This document shows, piece after piece, positions 25,556-38,272 of a DNA stretch of 64,000 nucleotides; position 1 is the stretch's first letter, and each line of letters opens with the position of its first letter. Made by a program: the position numbers and the translations under genes. The stretch comes from Melanocharis versteri. Lineage: Eukaryota; Chordata; Aves; Passeriformes; Melanocharitidae. The stretch lies in contig VZTG01003728.1 in NCBI GenBank assembly GCA_013397845.1, positions 134,752 to 198,751 on the forward strand, read 5' to 3'. The notes beneath the pieces were generated by a model. The model was not told where the DNA came from, ran no database searches, and worked only from the letters and a program-made list of their open reading frames with translations.

Positions 25556-28500
25556 GATTAGGGTAAATTTTATCTTTAAACTTTATTCCTAGATTTTGTA
25601 GCTGAAAGGAATCAAATAGACTCTGTGGGATTTGAGGGAACTAATGTGGAACAATAAAGTAGCTAGAATGTGAATCTGAAAAACTGCTTATTGCATGGCA
25701 AATGTCAACCAGCAGGTTATTTGCAGCTAATTAACAAGCACAACGTATGAGTGGAATGTTTTCTAATTAATAAAAAGGCTGTTGTTTTTAATTTCTGATG
25801 CCATTAATTGACTCTTAGTGTACAGCTGGTTAGTTGCAAGATGTGTATTCAGGTTTAGTTTATAAAATTTGAGTCTGTGAGGGTGAAAGGATGGAAAAGG
25901 TATAAGGTATACCCAGAGTTTGCCTAATACATTCCAGATGGACAAAATGTGTTCAAAATGTGCTTTATTTAATACCAAATCCAGAAGAGTGACCAATGTC
26001 ATGGAGTTAAGCTCAGATTTTCATGCTCTGACTTGAAGTCTGAAAGGTCCTTTCTTTTTAATTTTTTTTTGTTAATTAAAATAAATGGTACTTAATAAAA
26101 AGACTGAATAAAAATAATGTTCTCCTATTTCAACTGAGATAGGAGAGACAGAAATTTTGGGTGTAATCCCACAAATTCGTCTTAAGATGTGCTCACTGAG
26201 GGGAGCTGGTTACTCACCTGGTGATTTTCTGAATTGGAAAACTTGAGAATATCTACCAGCACACAGGTTGAGCAATGCAACTCATAACTGCCTCAGTTAA
26301 GTCTTCCTCTAAATGTGGCAATGAAATTTTGGCAATTAAAAATGCATCAGGATAAACCTATAAAATGCCAAACTACATGTGCTGTTGATAGTAATTGTAT
26401 GTTAATGTCTTCTGTCGTTTACAAATAATTTTTTTCATTTGTACATTAGACTTACTAGAGAAAGAAAAAAGAGGCAGTGAAAAATAGTTTTTATGCTCTA
26501 TTCCCCGCCCCCCCGCTCTTTTTTTTTTTCTCCAGGCATTCACCTTCTGAGTTGCACAAAGGGTCATAAAACTATTCAAATTATAGTTTTTCCAGGAAAT
26601 GTTTGGTGGTAATAGTTTAGGATATCTGCTAGAACACTCAGTTACTGCTTGGCCAGATATCTGACAAAGGGCTTTCTAGCAGTTTGAAATGTTGTATTTT
26701 GCTTTCTTTTTTTTATAAAGTATATACACTTGTTTAAAAACTTCTCATTTTTAAGTTTTCTTAGTAGTCTAAGTAGAATCCTTACCTTATTCTATGTTTT
26801 TCCCTTCTCTTGCTCGAGTATAATATTGGGGCTGTTACTATTTTCATAACCTACAATGACTGGCAGAATAATACATTTGTTAGTGAGTATCTTTTTTCAC
26901 ATTCTTAACAATCCAGAAAAACATATTAGGCCAATTTATTCCCTGGATTTTCACCAGTTTTGGATTTTGTTTGTGATCTGTTGCATAAATTCTGTCTCTT
27001 GCCGCACGTGAATATATACGTACTACATTTTCATGTTTTCTTCACATTTTAAACATGAGTCTGGACTATTTAGCTCAGCTTTACAGCTACCTTTTATTAG
27101 ATTGGTTATGTATAAGAGTACATTAAAAATGTGGTTTTAATTAGGTCACTGGTTGTAAATTCATTCTTTTAGTGGCAACATCATATCTATTTAATTTTAG
27201 TATTCACTATTCTCTAGTTTCTGATAATTTACACCAATCTTTCTAATGAAGGGCATGATTCTTTATGGTTTGAGGTCAGTTGCAGCATGCCTATTATTTC
27301 AGTAGGGTAAGATTTCAATTTGAGTTCATGGCTATTTCATTTTAATTATGCAAATAGTGAAGTAAAACCTAAACTGAGCACTGTCTGTTCCATGCTACTT
27401 AAAACTTTCTGAAAAATGTTGGAGGGGAATATTGAAGTAATGTGCAAGAGTGTGTTAACCTTTTCAAAATTAGGTTTGGTATATTCTCTGAAGAGTTACC
27501 TATTTCTGTAATAAATTCAGGGCTTTTATAAACTTCCTAACTAATTTTTAAATATATTCAATGTGTTAAGTGTACTTTCCAAAGTGATTAGCACTACTTA
27601 CAGTTGGGTTTTTGGTGATTTTTTTCCCCTGCTTGCTTGCTCTCAGTGAATTTACAGCAAAGAAGTGACACTTCAAGGGAAGTGTCTGGAAATTTTCCAG
27701 TCAAGGAGCAGGTGTGAATAGGCAGGAGCAGAGGATATTGCAGAATCATCTCATGTAAAGAAATAAATTGTAGCTTATGTCTTCAGTTGTAACTGTTCTG
27801 TTTCACTTTCATAATGTATGATGAAATGTAACTTTATAGCTATTAAAATTCTGACAAAACTGGATGGTGGAAGTAAAGTAAAAATCTGCAGTTAAAATTC
27901 CGTACTTGAATATTTTGTAATTGTCATGCTGGACTAACCACATGTGTGGGTCTAATTGGTACTGAAGCTGATTTTGAAATCAGATCTGCTACACAGGAGA
28001 TAAATTTTTTCTTTAAACTCAAATAAAATAAAACTTTAGTTTTCAGCTCAAATACAAATATTTTAATGAATGAGAAATTTGATAGAGAAAATAAGAAACC
28101 ACATTTGTTTACATATGGTATATTCAGAATTAAATTACTGCTTGTGTTACATTCCCAATTATTTCCTTAACTGACATTTCTATTTTTCTAAAGATACATG
28201 TTTTAGAGTCATTACTGTATGAAGTAAGTGTAAGACACATGTCATACAGTCTTTGTTATATGAAGTTAGTTCTGGAAAATATGGCTGCTGGAATATTAAG
28301 ACTGAGATAGTGCTGAGAACTAGCTGAAATTCTGGTCAAACCGTTTATTTTGTGCCTGTGAAGGAGCAGTGGTCTGGCAAACTGTAAAGAATTAAATGTG
28401 CAATTGTAAACACATGTAATGACTAGCAAGTCTTGTGTAGATTTGCTCTTTCATATGCTATATTCTAGTTCCTCCTACCATTATTTTTTTCTGTTCTCTT

Positions 28501-28885
28501 TTATTGCTGCCACATTGACCTATTATCAGCAGGTGAAATTGTGGCAGTGGGAGTATTCCAAATGGGAATATACTCCACAAATGCCACTATTTCTCTTTTT
28601 TTTTTATGCTTTAATTCCTACTTATTTCTAAACTTGTAAATCTTTGAGCTTCTGATTTGGCCTTTACTAGCTGTATGTCTTCTCGTCAATGTAATACAGG
28701 CCAGCAATAACAATATTATCAACACTGTGAATAAAAAAATCTCTTCTAATACTGCATAATCAAATGTCATTCTTAGATCACTAGTCATTCATTAGACATC
28801 CAAACATGCACTTATGCAAAATTCTAAATACTCCTAATTTAAACTACTAATATACACTAGTATAATAGTATTTCAAATCTGTATT

Positions 28886-31695
28886 GAAGCAGTCCATGAC
28901 ACCTGGTCTACTGCGGGCAGATGAGGTCCATCTGTCAAAGAGGGAGAAGGGCATCTGCAGTCATAGGCTTGCCAAACTGGTGAAGAGGGCTTTAGGTGAA
29001 AGTTGCTGGAGGAAAGAAGCCTCAATTCATTCCACTCCTACCAGTTTGATCCCAGGGCCAGCAAGAGATGCCCAGAGCTTGGAGAGAGATCACAGGTCAG
29101 CAGGAGAGCATGTGAAGAGTAGCACAAAGGAATTCCAGCTGCTCAAGCCAGTAAGTTGGCTTCATCCTTCATCAAGGACCTATTTTAACTACCTCTCTGC
29201 TAATGCGTGTACCTTGAAGAATAAATAAAATGGAGTTTGAAACCTGTGCATACCTGCAGGGCTGTGGTCTTATCAGTGTCACAGAGATATTGTGGGATGA
29301 CTCCTATGGCTGAGTGTTGGAATGGAATGATAGAGGCTGTTTTAAAAAGGCAGGGGAGACAAGCAAGAGGGCATTGCCTTCTATGTCGGTGACCAGTTGG
29401 AGTGCATGGAGCTGTGCCCGATTATTGAAGGAGATCCAACTGTGAGCTTACAGATCAGTATTAAAGGGAGGGCGGGTAACATTATAGTGGGAGTCTGAAC
29501 AGCAAGACCAAGTGGATGAAGGCCTTTATAGACAGATAAGAACAGCCTCATGTTCCCAAGCACTGGTCCTCATGGAGACTTCAGCCCCCCAGAGAGCTGT
29601 TGAAGGGACAACACAGTGGTAGAGTACTGTGGGATAAAGACTTGCACAGGGAAGAGGGGCCCAAGAAATCTGTTTAATATTCAAGGGTCATCTCCTCTAG
29701 GTCAGAAACAATGCATCCTATCAAAAAGGAGGTCAGGCAGAAGTGCCAGGAGGCCTTCAAGGATGAACAAGGAGTTTCTGGACAAATTCAGGCACAAAAC
29801 ATAAGCCTGTAGAGGGTGGAAGCAGGGAAAAGTAGCCTGGGATGAATGCAGAGGGACTGTGTGAGCAGGTGGGGATCAGATTAGGAAAGCTAAAGCTCTG
29901 ATAGAATTAAACTTGCTGAGGGCTGTCAAGGGCAACAAGAGAAACTTCTCTTAGTATGTCAGTGATAAAATGAAGACTAGAGAAAATGTGGGTCCTCCAC
30001 AGAAGGAAGCAGGAGACTTAATTAATGGGACATGGAGAAGGCCAAAGTACTCAATTACTTTTTTTTCTCAGTCTTCACTGGCAAGTCCTCCAGCCACACT
30101 GCCTGAATTGAAGAAGGCAAAGGCAGGAACTGGGAGAATGTAGAATCGCTGGCTGTAGGAGAAGATCAGATTTGAGACCATCTAAGGAACCTGAAGGTGC
30201 ATGAGTCCATGGGACCTGCTGGGATGTATCTAGCTGTCCTGAGGGAACTGGTGGAGAAAGTGGCTAAGCCACTATTCATTGTATTTTTGAAGTCATGACA
30301 GTCCAGTGAAGTTCCCAGTGACTGAAAAGGGGAAACATAACCCCCATTTTTAAAAAAGGAAAAAGAAAGTATCTGGAGAACTACAGGCTAGTTAGTCTCA
30401 CCTCTGTGCTCAGCAAGATCATTGATCAGATGCTCCTGGAGGCTGTGCTGGGGCACATGGAAAATAAAGAGGTTGTTGGTGACAGCCAACACGACTTCAC
30501 CAAGGGCAAATCACGCTGGACCAATTTGGTGGCCTTCTATGACTGAATTATAGTTTTGATGGATAAGGGAAGAGTGACTGATGTCATCTACCTGGACTTC
30601 TGCAAAGCATTTGATACTGTCCCGCATGACATCCTCATCTCTAAACTGGGGAGACATGGATTTGATGGATGGACTACCCAGTGGACAAGGAATTGTCTGG
30701 GTGGTTGCACTCAAAGAGATGACCAGTCAACAGCTCAGTGAACACGTGATGATCAGTGGCATTCCTCAGGGCTCAATGCTGGGACCAGCACATTTTAACT
30801 TCTCTGTTGGCAGCATGGACAATGGGATCAAGCACACCTCAGCAAGGTCACTGACAGCACCAGGCTGTGTGGGGCACTCGACACGCTGGAGGGAAGGGAT
30901 GGGCCCAGAGGGACCTGGACAGGCTGAGAGCTGGGCCAGTGCAAACCTCAGGGAGGTCAACAAAGCAAAGTGCAAGATCCTACGCATAGGTCAGGGCCAT
31001 CCCAAACATGGTTACAGGTTGAATGGAGAAAGGATTGAGAGCCACCCTGCAGAAGGGGTCTCGGGAGATCAACAGATGAGAAGCTGGACATGAACTGTCA
31101 ATGTGCATTTGCAGCCCAGAAAGCCAGTTTTATCCTGGGCTTCATCCAAAGGACTGTGGCCAGCAGGGCAAGGAGGTGATTCTCCCCCTCTACTCTCACG
31201 AGACCCCACCTGCAGTGCTGCATCCAGCTCTGGGGCCCCCGACATAAGAAGGATGGTGGGCCATTTGAATTAGGTCCAGAGGAGGGCCACAAAGGAAATC
31301 AGAGGGCTGGAGCACCATTAGGCTGAGGGACCTGGAGCTGTTTAGTTTGGAGAAGAGGAGGTTCAGGAGGGACCTCATGGCTCTCTACAACTACATGAAA
31401 GGAGGTTGTAGTGGATTGGGGGCCAATCTCTTCTGCCAAGTCTCAAGTAAAGGGACAAGAGGAAATGGTCTCAAGTTGTGTCAGAGGAGGTTCAGATTAG
31501 ACAATATTTTTTCACTGCAAGTGTGGAATAAGCATTAGAATAAGTTGCCCAGGAAGACAGTAGAGTCACCATTTCTGGAAGTGTTCTGGATGTGACACTT
31601 AGGAATATGGTTTAGAGGTGATAATGGTTGTGCTGGGTTGGTGGTTGACAGATGTTCTTGAAGGTCTTTCAGCCTTGATTATTCTGTGATTCTGT
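28886..31695 (+). mobile_element. Long decayed CR1 retrotransposon with endonuclease and reverse-transcriptase remnants
   Basis: This is a plus-strand CR1 of about 2.8 kb, longer than most genomic copies. Near 29.2-29.4 kb is the start of the ORF2 endonuclease region (remnant of the CR1 'ITETWWDGS' type wording, ITEILWDDS here). Reverse-transcriptase motif A is visible at about 30.56-30.65 kb (DVIYLDFCKAFDTVPHDIL) and motif B at about 30.75-30.79 kb (ISGIPQGSMLGP). The C-terminal 'LRPHLQCCIQLWGP'-like text follows near 31.2 kb. The 3' terminus is TTATTCTGTGATTCTGTAAA (31678-31697). Multiple stops and frameshifts break it, so it is dead. ORF1 is not seen, so it is 5'-truncated. The left edge is approximate. 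Confidence 0.88.
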
Positions 31696-32318
31696 AAATT
31701 GAAAGAGGGTAGGTACAAGAACGAGGTGTGTGACCTGGCAGCCAGGAGGGCCAAGCGCGTCCTGGGGGCATCAGGCACAGCATTGCCAGCCGGAAAAGGG
31801 AGGGGATTGTCCTGCTCTGCTCTGCACTGGGGCGGCCTCACCTCGAGTGCTGGGGGCAGTTTTGGGTGCCACAGTATACGAAAGACATTAAACTATCAGA
31901 GAGAGTCTAAAGGAGTGCTACAAAGATGGTGAAGGATAGAAAGGAAAAGCTGTATGAGGAGCGACTGACGTCACTTGGTCTGGAGAAGAGGAGACTGAAG
32001 GGATGCCTCATCATGGTCTACAGCTTCCTCACAGGGGGAAACAGAGGTTCTGACACTCTTCTCTCTGATGACTAGAGACAGGAGCTGAAAAATGGCATTA
32101 AAGTTTCTTCACTCAGAGGGTGGTTGGACACTGGAACAGGCTCCCCAGGGAAGTGGTCTCAGCACCAAGCCTGACAGAGTTCAAGAAATGTTTGGACAAT
32201 GCTTTCAGGCACATGGTGTGATTATTGGGGTGTCCTGTGGAGAGCCTGGAGTTGGTCTTGATGATCCTTATAGGTCCCATCCAACTCATGATATTCTATG
32301 ATTCTATGATTTAGATTC
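31696..32318 (+). repeat. Second CR1 3' fragment, directly abutting the first
   Basis: Immediately after the first CR1 terminus a second plus-strand CR1 tail begins within the C-terminal RT region (ARRAKRVLGASG..., then 'GLEKRRLKG'). It ends with the octamer-type CR1 terminus ATTCTATGATTCTATGAT at 32292-32309. Its wording differs from the first copy, indicating a different subfamily. Ends are accurate to about 10 bases. Confidence 0.85.
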
Positions 32319-32522
32319 GTTATTAGAAAGAAATCCTTCACTACGTGGGTGGTGAGGCACTGGTACACGTTCCTCAGAAAAGTTGTGAATGCCTCACACC
32401 TGGAAGTGTTCAAGGCTAGGTTGGATGGAGCTTTGAGCATCTAGTCCAGTGCAAGGTGTCCCTGGTGATGGCAGGGGTGTTGGAACTAGGTGGTCTGTAA
32501 GGTCTGTGGTTCTGTGAACATT
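32319..32522 (+). repeat. Third CR1 3' tail
   Basis: About 200 bases beginning TTAGATTCGTTATTAGAAAG match the terminal part of CR1 ('GGTGGTGAGGCACTGG', 'GAAGTGTTCAAGGC', 'GGTGTCCCTGGTGATGGCAG'). They finish with a degraded terminus GGTCTGTGGTTCTGTGAA. Same strand as the two upstream copies. It may be the displaced tail of an older element into which the middle copy inserted. Confidence 0.8.
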
Positions 32523-33210
32523 GTGGAGACACAGCCCAAAGTTGTATGTGCACTGCCAAGGCTTACCACCATTGATACATGTAGTAGTGGTACCTCAAGC
32601 TAATACATCTAATCAACAATTTAAATTTATCTTTTTAAAATTTATGTGCATGTATCTTCTTTTGAGTAATGACTGAGCACTTCATTAATAGGCAGTAGTT
32701 ATATTCAAGCAATTTAGAGCGGTTTCTTGACTTAAAGTGTTACTTTCTCAGTAGTGATGGATATTCTAATATTTGATGGTTTAGTACCGAATTGTGTGTA
32801 GATCCTTTGTACTAAATGTTTCATGTACTTTTGCTCTGTTGCATTTTGTAATTATTTTATATCAAGAGAGAAGTGGATTTCAGTTATAAATGCTGTTGAA
32901 CTAGACTTAGAACACTTAATCACGATCAGTTTCATCTATCACAAAGAGGAAAATACTGCTTTATATGAAAAGGGCTTTTATGCTCAAGAAGCTTTTTATA
33001 TTTAGGTTTTGCATATTAAGTATAAACTTGAGGTCTTATATAAGTGGAACAAATACTAAAATGAGTAGGGATGTGTGTGTTTTATTTTAACACTTATTTT
33101 CATACATAGTTAGGATGGTAAATTCCAGCAATGTGGTAATTAACAATAGAAAATATTAGACCTAGTGCAGGGAACCCTTGGGTGATGTCAACTCAAACTG
33201 CCATGAAGAT

Positions 33211-33269
33211 GTTGCTGACCTGCTTGTATCTTGCAAGTAATGTATGCCATAAGCTCTTCCGCCATCCTT
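33211..33269 (+). repeat. Dispersed 59-bp repeat, copy A (unknown family)
   Basis: This 59-base segment (GTTGCTGACC...GCCATCCTT) is repeated at 34889-34947 in the same orientation with 5 substitutions and no gaps. Similarity fades on both sides. It matches no element I recognise. Confidence 0.85.
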
Positions 33270-34888
33270 TCAAAATTGACCCAACAACCACTAATTTTTC
33301 AGCACATATTGCAACAGTAATTTTCTCATTCTAGTTTTATGTGAAAATTGTTTCTCTTTCTCTGTGATTTGTGGATGCAAGCCTAAAACAATGATTAAAA
33401 AGGATCTTGGATGGGTTTTAAGTACCTGATTTGTATCTTCAGAGTAATTCCCCAAGTATGCTGTACTTACTTTTGTATACAAAGTAATCTGCAAAGACCA
33501 GTCTTAGTCAGCTAAAAACCAAAATACCTTTTCTGTCACCTTTGCCTCTTTCTCTTCTCATCTACTTTCATCATGCATGGTGAAAGTATTCTTTAATTTT
33601 GATTAGAATTCTTTTTGTACCTTCTCTATTTATTCTCTACTATTCTCTATTTTTTCTCTATTTTGACCTAGATTATCACTGTACATCCCTTCAAAAGGAA
33701 ATACACTTTTCTTAATGGTTTATAGAAGCTTTTACTTGAGACCTATTCAGGCAAGCACTGAATATATGAAGTGTTTTAGTGTGGAAGGGTGCAGTAGTGA
33801 ACTTGCATTCTTTCAGAGAGAGGGGAGATATTTATTTTCAGTATGTATTTTCCTGCTTGAAGATTAAAATTTCCTTTGATAATCCTTATATCACAGTATG
33901 ATTTTTTGTGGTAGCACAGTGCAGTGAAATATACTGCATTCTAGTTGCAGCAAAAATCATTATTTGTTACATGCAGCAGTTTTATTTCAATAAATTAAAT
34001 AAATCTATTTATGTGTAATGGATAAATTGCAATTCTTCTGACCATTAGAAGAATCAAAAATATATTAAAACATTTAGCTGTTAGATATGAGACACACAGA
34101 TGCAGTGTGGCTGCTTTGGCTGTGAAAGAAGATTTTAATCTTCCTCAGCCTCATCCAAAAGGCCTTTCTGCCATCAGAATAATATATAATTATATAATTA
34201 TAATACATAATTTTATCATCCTTTGTGACCTCTATACATTTAATTTCTCTTTAAGTGTTTCTGTTTAGTGAGTTATCAGGAAGAGTATTTACTATGGCTG
34301 CAGTCCTGTATTTTGATCTATAAGTCAAACTCTAATACTTATGCCAAGTGCCTTAAATATTAACTTGGCTCTGCACAATTATATATATCTAAAAACTAAC
34401 TCTGGATGAGTATATCATATTGAAGGATTTAGGCCATTTAGAGGGCAGAGTACTTTCTTCTTGCTTATAAGTGATAACAACAAGATTTAGTGTATGGAAG
34501 GGAGGGGGAGGAGCACAAGAACATTTTGTGTGTGTGCATGTGTGGGGAATGACACCAAAACCACTTTCTCCTTCCACACTTTAAAGCCAATGAAACCATG
34601 CAGATTCCCCAGCCTGAATCACTGAAGTTTCACTCTTTAAACAAAATGTAGTACTTAAGACTTCTTTTACAATGTCATAGTGTTATTTTTAAGAAGCATT
34701 TCTCCCAACTTCACATGCTTTTTCTTCCCCTGCCATGCTGAAGCTGTGACTTGAGTTCAAGTTACATGACTTCTGTAGAATGAGGAAAGAAAATAAAAAT
34801 GTTAATGGTATTTTCTTTAAGCCTGCAAAATTATTTCTGCTATTTCAGTGATGTTATTTCACTGTGCCTTCTTTTGTTAGAGGTCCTT

Positions 34889-34947
34889 GTTACTGACCTG
34901 ATTGTATCTTGCAAATAATGCATGCCATAAGCTCTTCCGCCGTCCTT
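34889..34947 (+). repeat. Dispersed 59-bp repeat, copy B (unknown family)
   Basis: This is the partner of the segment at 33211-33269, 1.68 kb downstream, with 54 of 59 bases identical and the same strand. Both contain the shared core GCCATAAGCTCTTCCGCC. Confidence 0.85.
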
Positions 34948-36124
34948 CAGATTCAGATGCATCCTTTGCTCCCTCGTTGTGTGTTAAAGAGTCTTCTCCC
35001 ATACAAATCTTAAATCACTTGTTCCCCAAGTGTCTGGTGCAGCTGTATAAAAGTATATTCTGTGGGGTAGTCTGGAGTAATGTTTTGTGGGACTGGTGAT
35101 ACAGATGTGTTTTAGCATCCTGTTCTAAATCACCTCATCTGTAGAAATAGAATTGCTCTATTGTTAAACAGTTACTTGGAATCATACACCCATAGCAGTG
35201 TAAAATAAATGTGTACTTTGGAATTTTTTTTAAGGTCTAGAGACAATGGATACATAATAAAAACTCAAAAAACTGAAGGGTTCATCAAGGTCCTTTGGCT
35301 AAGAGTTTAGTTCCTGTGCTACTCTAGTCTTGTGGAAGATTTGGCAGTGAGAAGTCATGTTCAACTGGGAAGGATTTTTCTCATTTAAAATTCTTTCCAT
35401 TCCCATAGGGTATTTCATTAAGGAATTTCAACCTTTCTGTTGCTACATCATTGTCTTCAACTTTGGAAATACTGGTGTCCCTTGATTCCACATAGTTAAA
35501 AATATGCAGTCTGTAAAGTCTGTTCAGAGGCTCAGAGGAAAAACTTTTTTCTACTAAGTAACACAGCGTACAGTCCTCAGTGTGTGAACCTCCTTCATAT
35601 GAGTGCATGAATTTTTGATTCTAGACACACTGGTAAATATATTTGGTATTTGTAAATGACAAGCATATGATGGAATTTTTCAGTGTGTGTTTTCAGAGAC
35701 AAGACACTTGGATAATCAGTTTAACTGGAGCTGTTTCCTGAAGTTATCTTTTAGCTTTACTGTTTTAGCATGTGTAGTTTCTTCTAGCTCACAATAAAAT
35801 ACTGTGTATTGCTGTTTCCATTGTGTCAAATACTGTGATTTTTTTGTAGGTAAACTACTGTGTAAGATGCTAGGTTAAAAACTGGATAAAAATTAAAGAA
35901 AAGAGTATAATAAAGAAAGAAAGATTTTTTGTCTGGTAACACAATATCAAAGATACATATATATGTAAGTGGCAGTTTAGTGTAGTATTTTGAATAAAGG
36001 GGATTATAAAGACACAACAGAGAAAAGGTCATGACTATCTCATACATTTGAGGCAATTTCATACATTACCCTTTCTCCTATCACAACAAACTCTTGTAAA
36101 AAGTCTCTCTCCAGTTTTCTTATA

Positions 36125-36590
36125 AGCGCCCTTTAGCTACTGCAGTGAAGTGTTCCCAAAGCCTTTTCTTGTCCCGGCTGAACAATCCCACTCTCTCAGT
36201 CTGTCCTCCCAGGAGACGTGCTCATTTTTTGGCCTCCCCTGGACTCACTCCAGCAGGTCCATGTCCTTCCTGTGCTGGGACCCCAGAGCTGGATGCAGCA
36301 CTGCAGGTGGGGTCTCAGCAGAGCAGAGCAGAGGGGCAGAATCCCCTCCCTGGCCCTGCTGCCCACGCTGCTCCGGATGCAGCCCAGGACAGGTTTAGCT
36401 TTCTGGGCTGGGAGTGTACATTGCTGTCCCACGTTCAGCTTTTCATCCACCATCACCCCCAAGTGCTTCTCGGGGCTACTCAATTAATTCCTCACCCAGC
36501 CTGTAGCTGTGCTTGGCATTACCCTAACCCACATGTCTAAGACCTCTCCACTTGTTAACAGCAGTCTATCTCCTTTCCTTTTAATTGCCC
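36125..36590 (-). repeat. CR1 internal fragment, minus strand
   Basis: On the minus strand the frame at 36196-36483 reads like the C-terminal CR1 polymerase region (SSPEKHLGVMVDEKLNVGQQ, then 'LLRPHLQCCIQLWGP'). The 3' terminal motif is absent at the + strand left edge, so this copy is truncated at both ends or was inverted after insertion. It is comparatively GC-rich and less decayed than its neighbours. It faces a plus-strand CR1 about 350 bp away. Confidence 0.85.
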
Positions 36591-36949
36591 TAGGTTGAGA
36601 CAGGCTGTTTTCTTCTTCCAAAAGGCCAAACCTCCCTTCTCTTAGCTTGCCATGTATTTGTTGTAATGTCTTTTACGTAACTGATGAGAAGAGTTTCCCT
36701 TATCTATGACTGAACTTACTAACACCAAACAAACGTCTTTACTGCTACTTGTCTTTAGAGCTGAAAGATCTGGAAAAACAATAATTTAGTTAAAATTACC
36801 AAATGGATAATGGTCTGCTAAGGTAGACCTTGCCTTACATTCAGAACTCATTCTACCCTGCATGCTGTGCTAGCTCTTTTGAAAAATATTTCCATGCCTG
36901 GCATGGACTGCAAAACGAGGACTGGGGTAGCAAAGTGTTTCCCACTGTA

Positions 36950-38272
36950 AGTGAAATGCAAGTTTGACACCAGCTGAAGAACCTGAACATACATAAATCT
37001 GTAGGACTTGATGAGATGCACCTCAGAGTCCTGAGAGAGTTGGCCAGTCATGCCAGTTTTCTACCTGGTGAATGGAAAAAGGTCCCCCTTGACCAATGTA
37101 GTGGCCTTTTACAAGGGAGTGACTACATGGGTGGATAAGGGAAGAGCTACAGATGTCATGTATCTGGACTCTTTAAAGCCTTTGACATGGTCCCTTACAC
37201 CATCCTTCTCTCTAAACTGGAGAGAGATGGATTTGAGGGGTGTACTGTTCAGTGGATAAGGAATTGGCTGGATGGTCACAACCAGACGGGAGTGGTCAAT
37301 GGCTCCTAGTTCTGATGGACATCAGTGACAAGTGGTGCCCTCAGGGGTCCACACTGGTACCACGGTTATTTAATGTCTTCAACAATGACATAGACAAAGA
37401 GATCGAGTGCACCCTCAGCAGATTTGCAGCTGACCCCAAGCTGAGAGGTGCAGGTGACACACCTGAAGGATGGGAGACCATCCAGAGGGACCTGGACAAG
37501 CTGGAGAAGTGGACTGATGTGAATATCAGAAGATCCAACAAGGCCAATTGTAAGGTGCTGCACCTGGGTCACAGCAATCCCTGGTATCAACACAGGCTGG
37601 GGAATGAAGGGCTTGAGAGCAGCCCTGTCAAGAGGGACTTGGGACTGGATGAAAAGCTGGACATGACTCAGCAATGTGCACTTGGATTCCACAAAGCCGA
37701 ATGTGCCCTGGGTTGCATCAAAAAGATGTGGGCAGCTGGCTGATGGAGGTGATTCTGCAGCTCTGCTCTTTAAGATCTCATGGGGAGTATTGCGTCCAGC
37801 TCTGAGGTCCTCAGCACAGGAAGGACAGGAGTGAGTCCAGAGACAGACCATTAGGACAATTACAGGAATGGAAAACCTCTCCTGTGAGGAAAGGCTAAGA
37901 GGTTGTTTATCCTGTAACGACAGTGCCCCAGTCAGACTTTATTGCATCCTTCCAGCTAGAAGGAGACTACATGAGAGCTGGAGATGGACTTTTTACAAGA
38001 GCATTTAGTGATAGGGCAAGGGAGGATAGTTTTAAAATGAGAGTAGATTTAGGTTAGATACATGGAAGAAATTGTTTACTCATTGTGGTGAGGCCCTAGG
38101 AACAGGTTGCACAGGGACATATCTAATGCCCCATTCCCTGGAGATGTTCAAGGCCAGCTTGCACTCTGAGAAACCTGGTCTAGTGGAGGTGGTCCCTGCT
38201 GAGGGTGGTGGGGTTGGAACCAGATGATCTTTAAGGTCCCCTCCAATCCAAATCATTCTGTGGTATCTAACA
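36950..38272 (+). mobile_element. CR1 retrotransposon, RT region to 3' end, plus strand
   Basis: About 1.3 kb of plus-strand CR1. A decayed motif A region is seen at about 37.13-37.2 kb (GRATDVMYLDS). Motif B-like text is at about 37.33 kb (WCPQGSTLVPRLFNVF). The catalytic FADD motif of CR1 is degraded to FAAD at about 37.42 kb. The C-terminal region is at 37.5-37.74 kb (LGHSNPWYQHRLGNEG). The 3' tail reads TTTAAGGTCCCCTCCAATCC and terminates near ATTCTGTGGTATC at 38272. Loss of an Asp in the catalytic motif plus frameshifts make it inactive. Confidence 0.88.

Noticed and set aside
25322..25556. Lys/Asn-rich and Phe-rich 'proteins' on both strands
   Set aside because: They are translations of a T/G low-complexity tract that also contains an unresolved base.
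30556..31093. Reverse-transcriptase-like open frames as a possible host gene
   Set aside because: They belong to a decayed CR1 retrotransposon with stops and frameshifts and a CR1 3' terminus. They are not a domesticated gene on this evidence.
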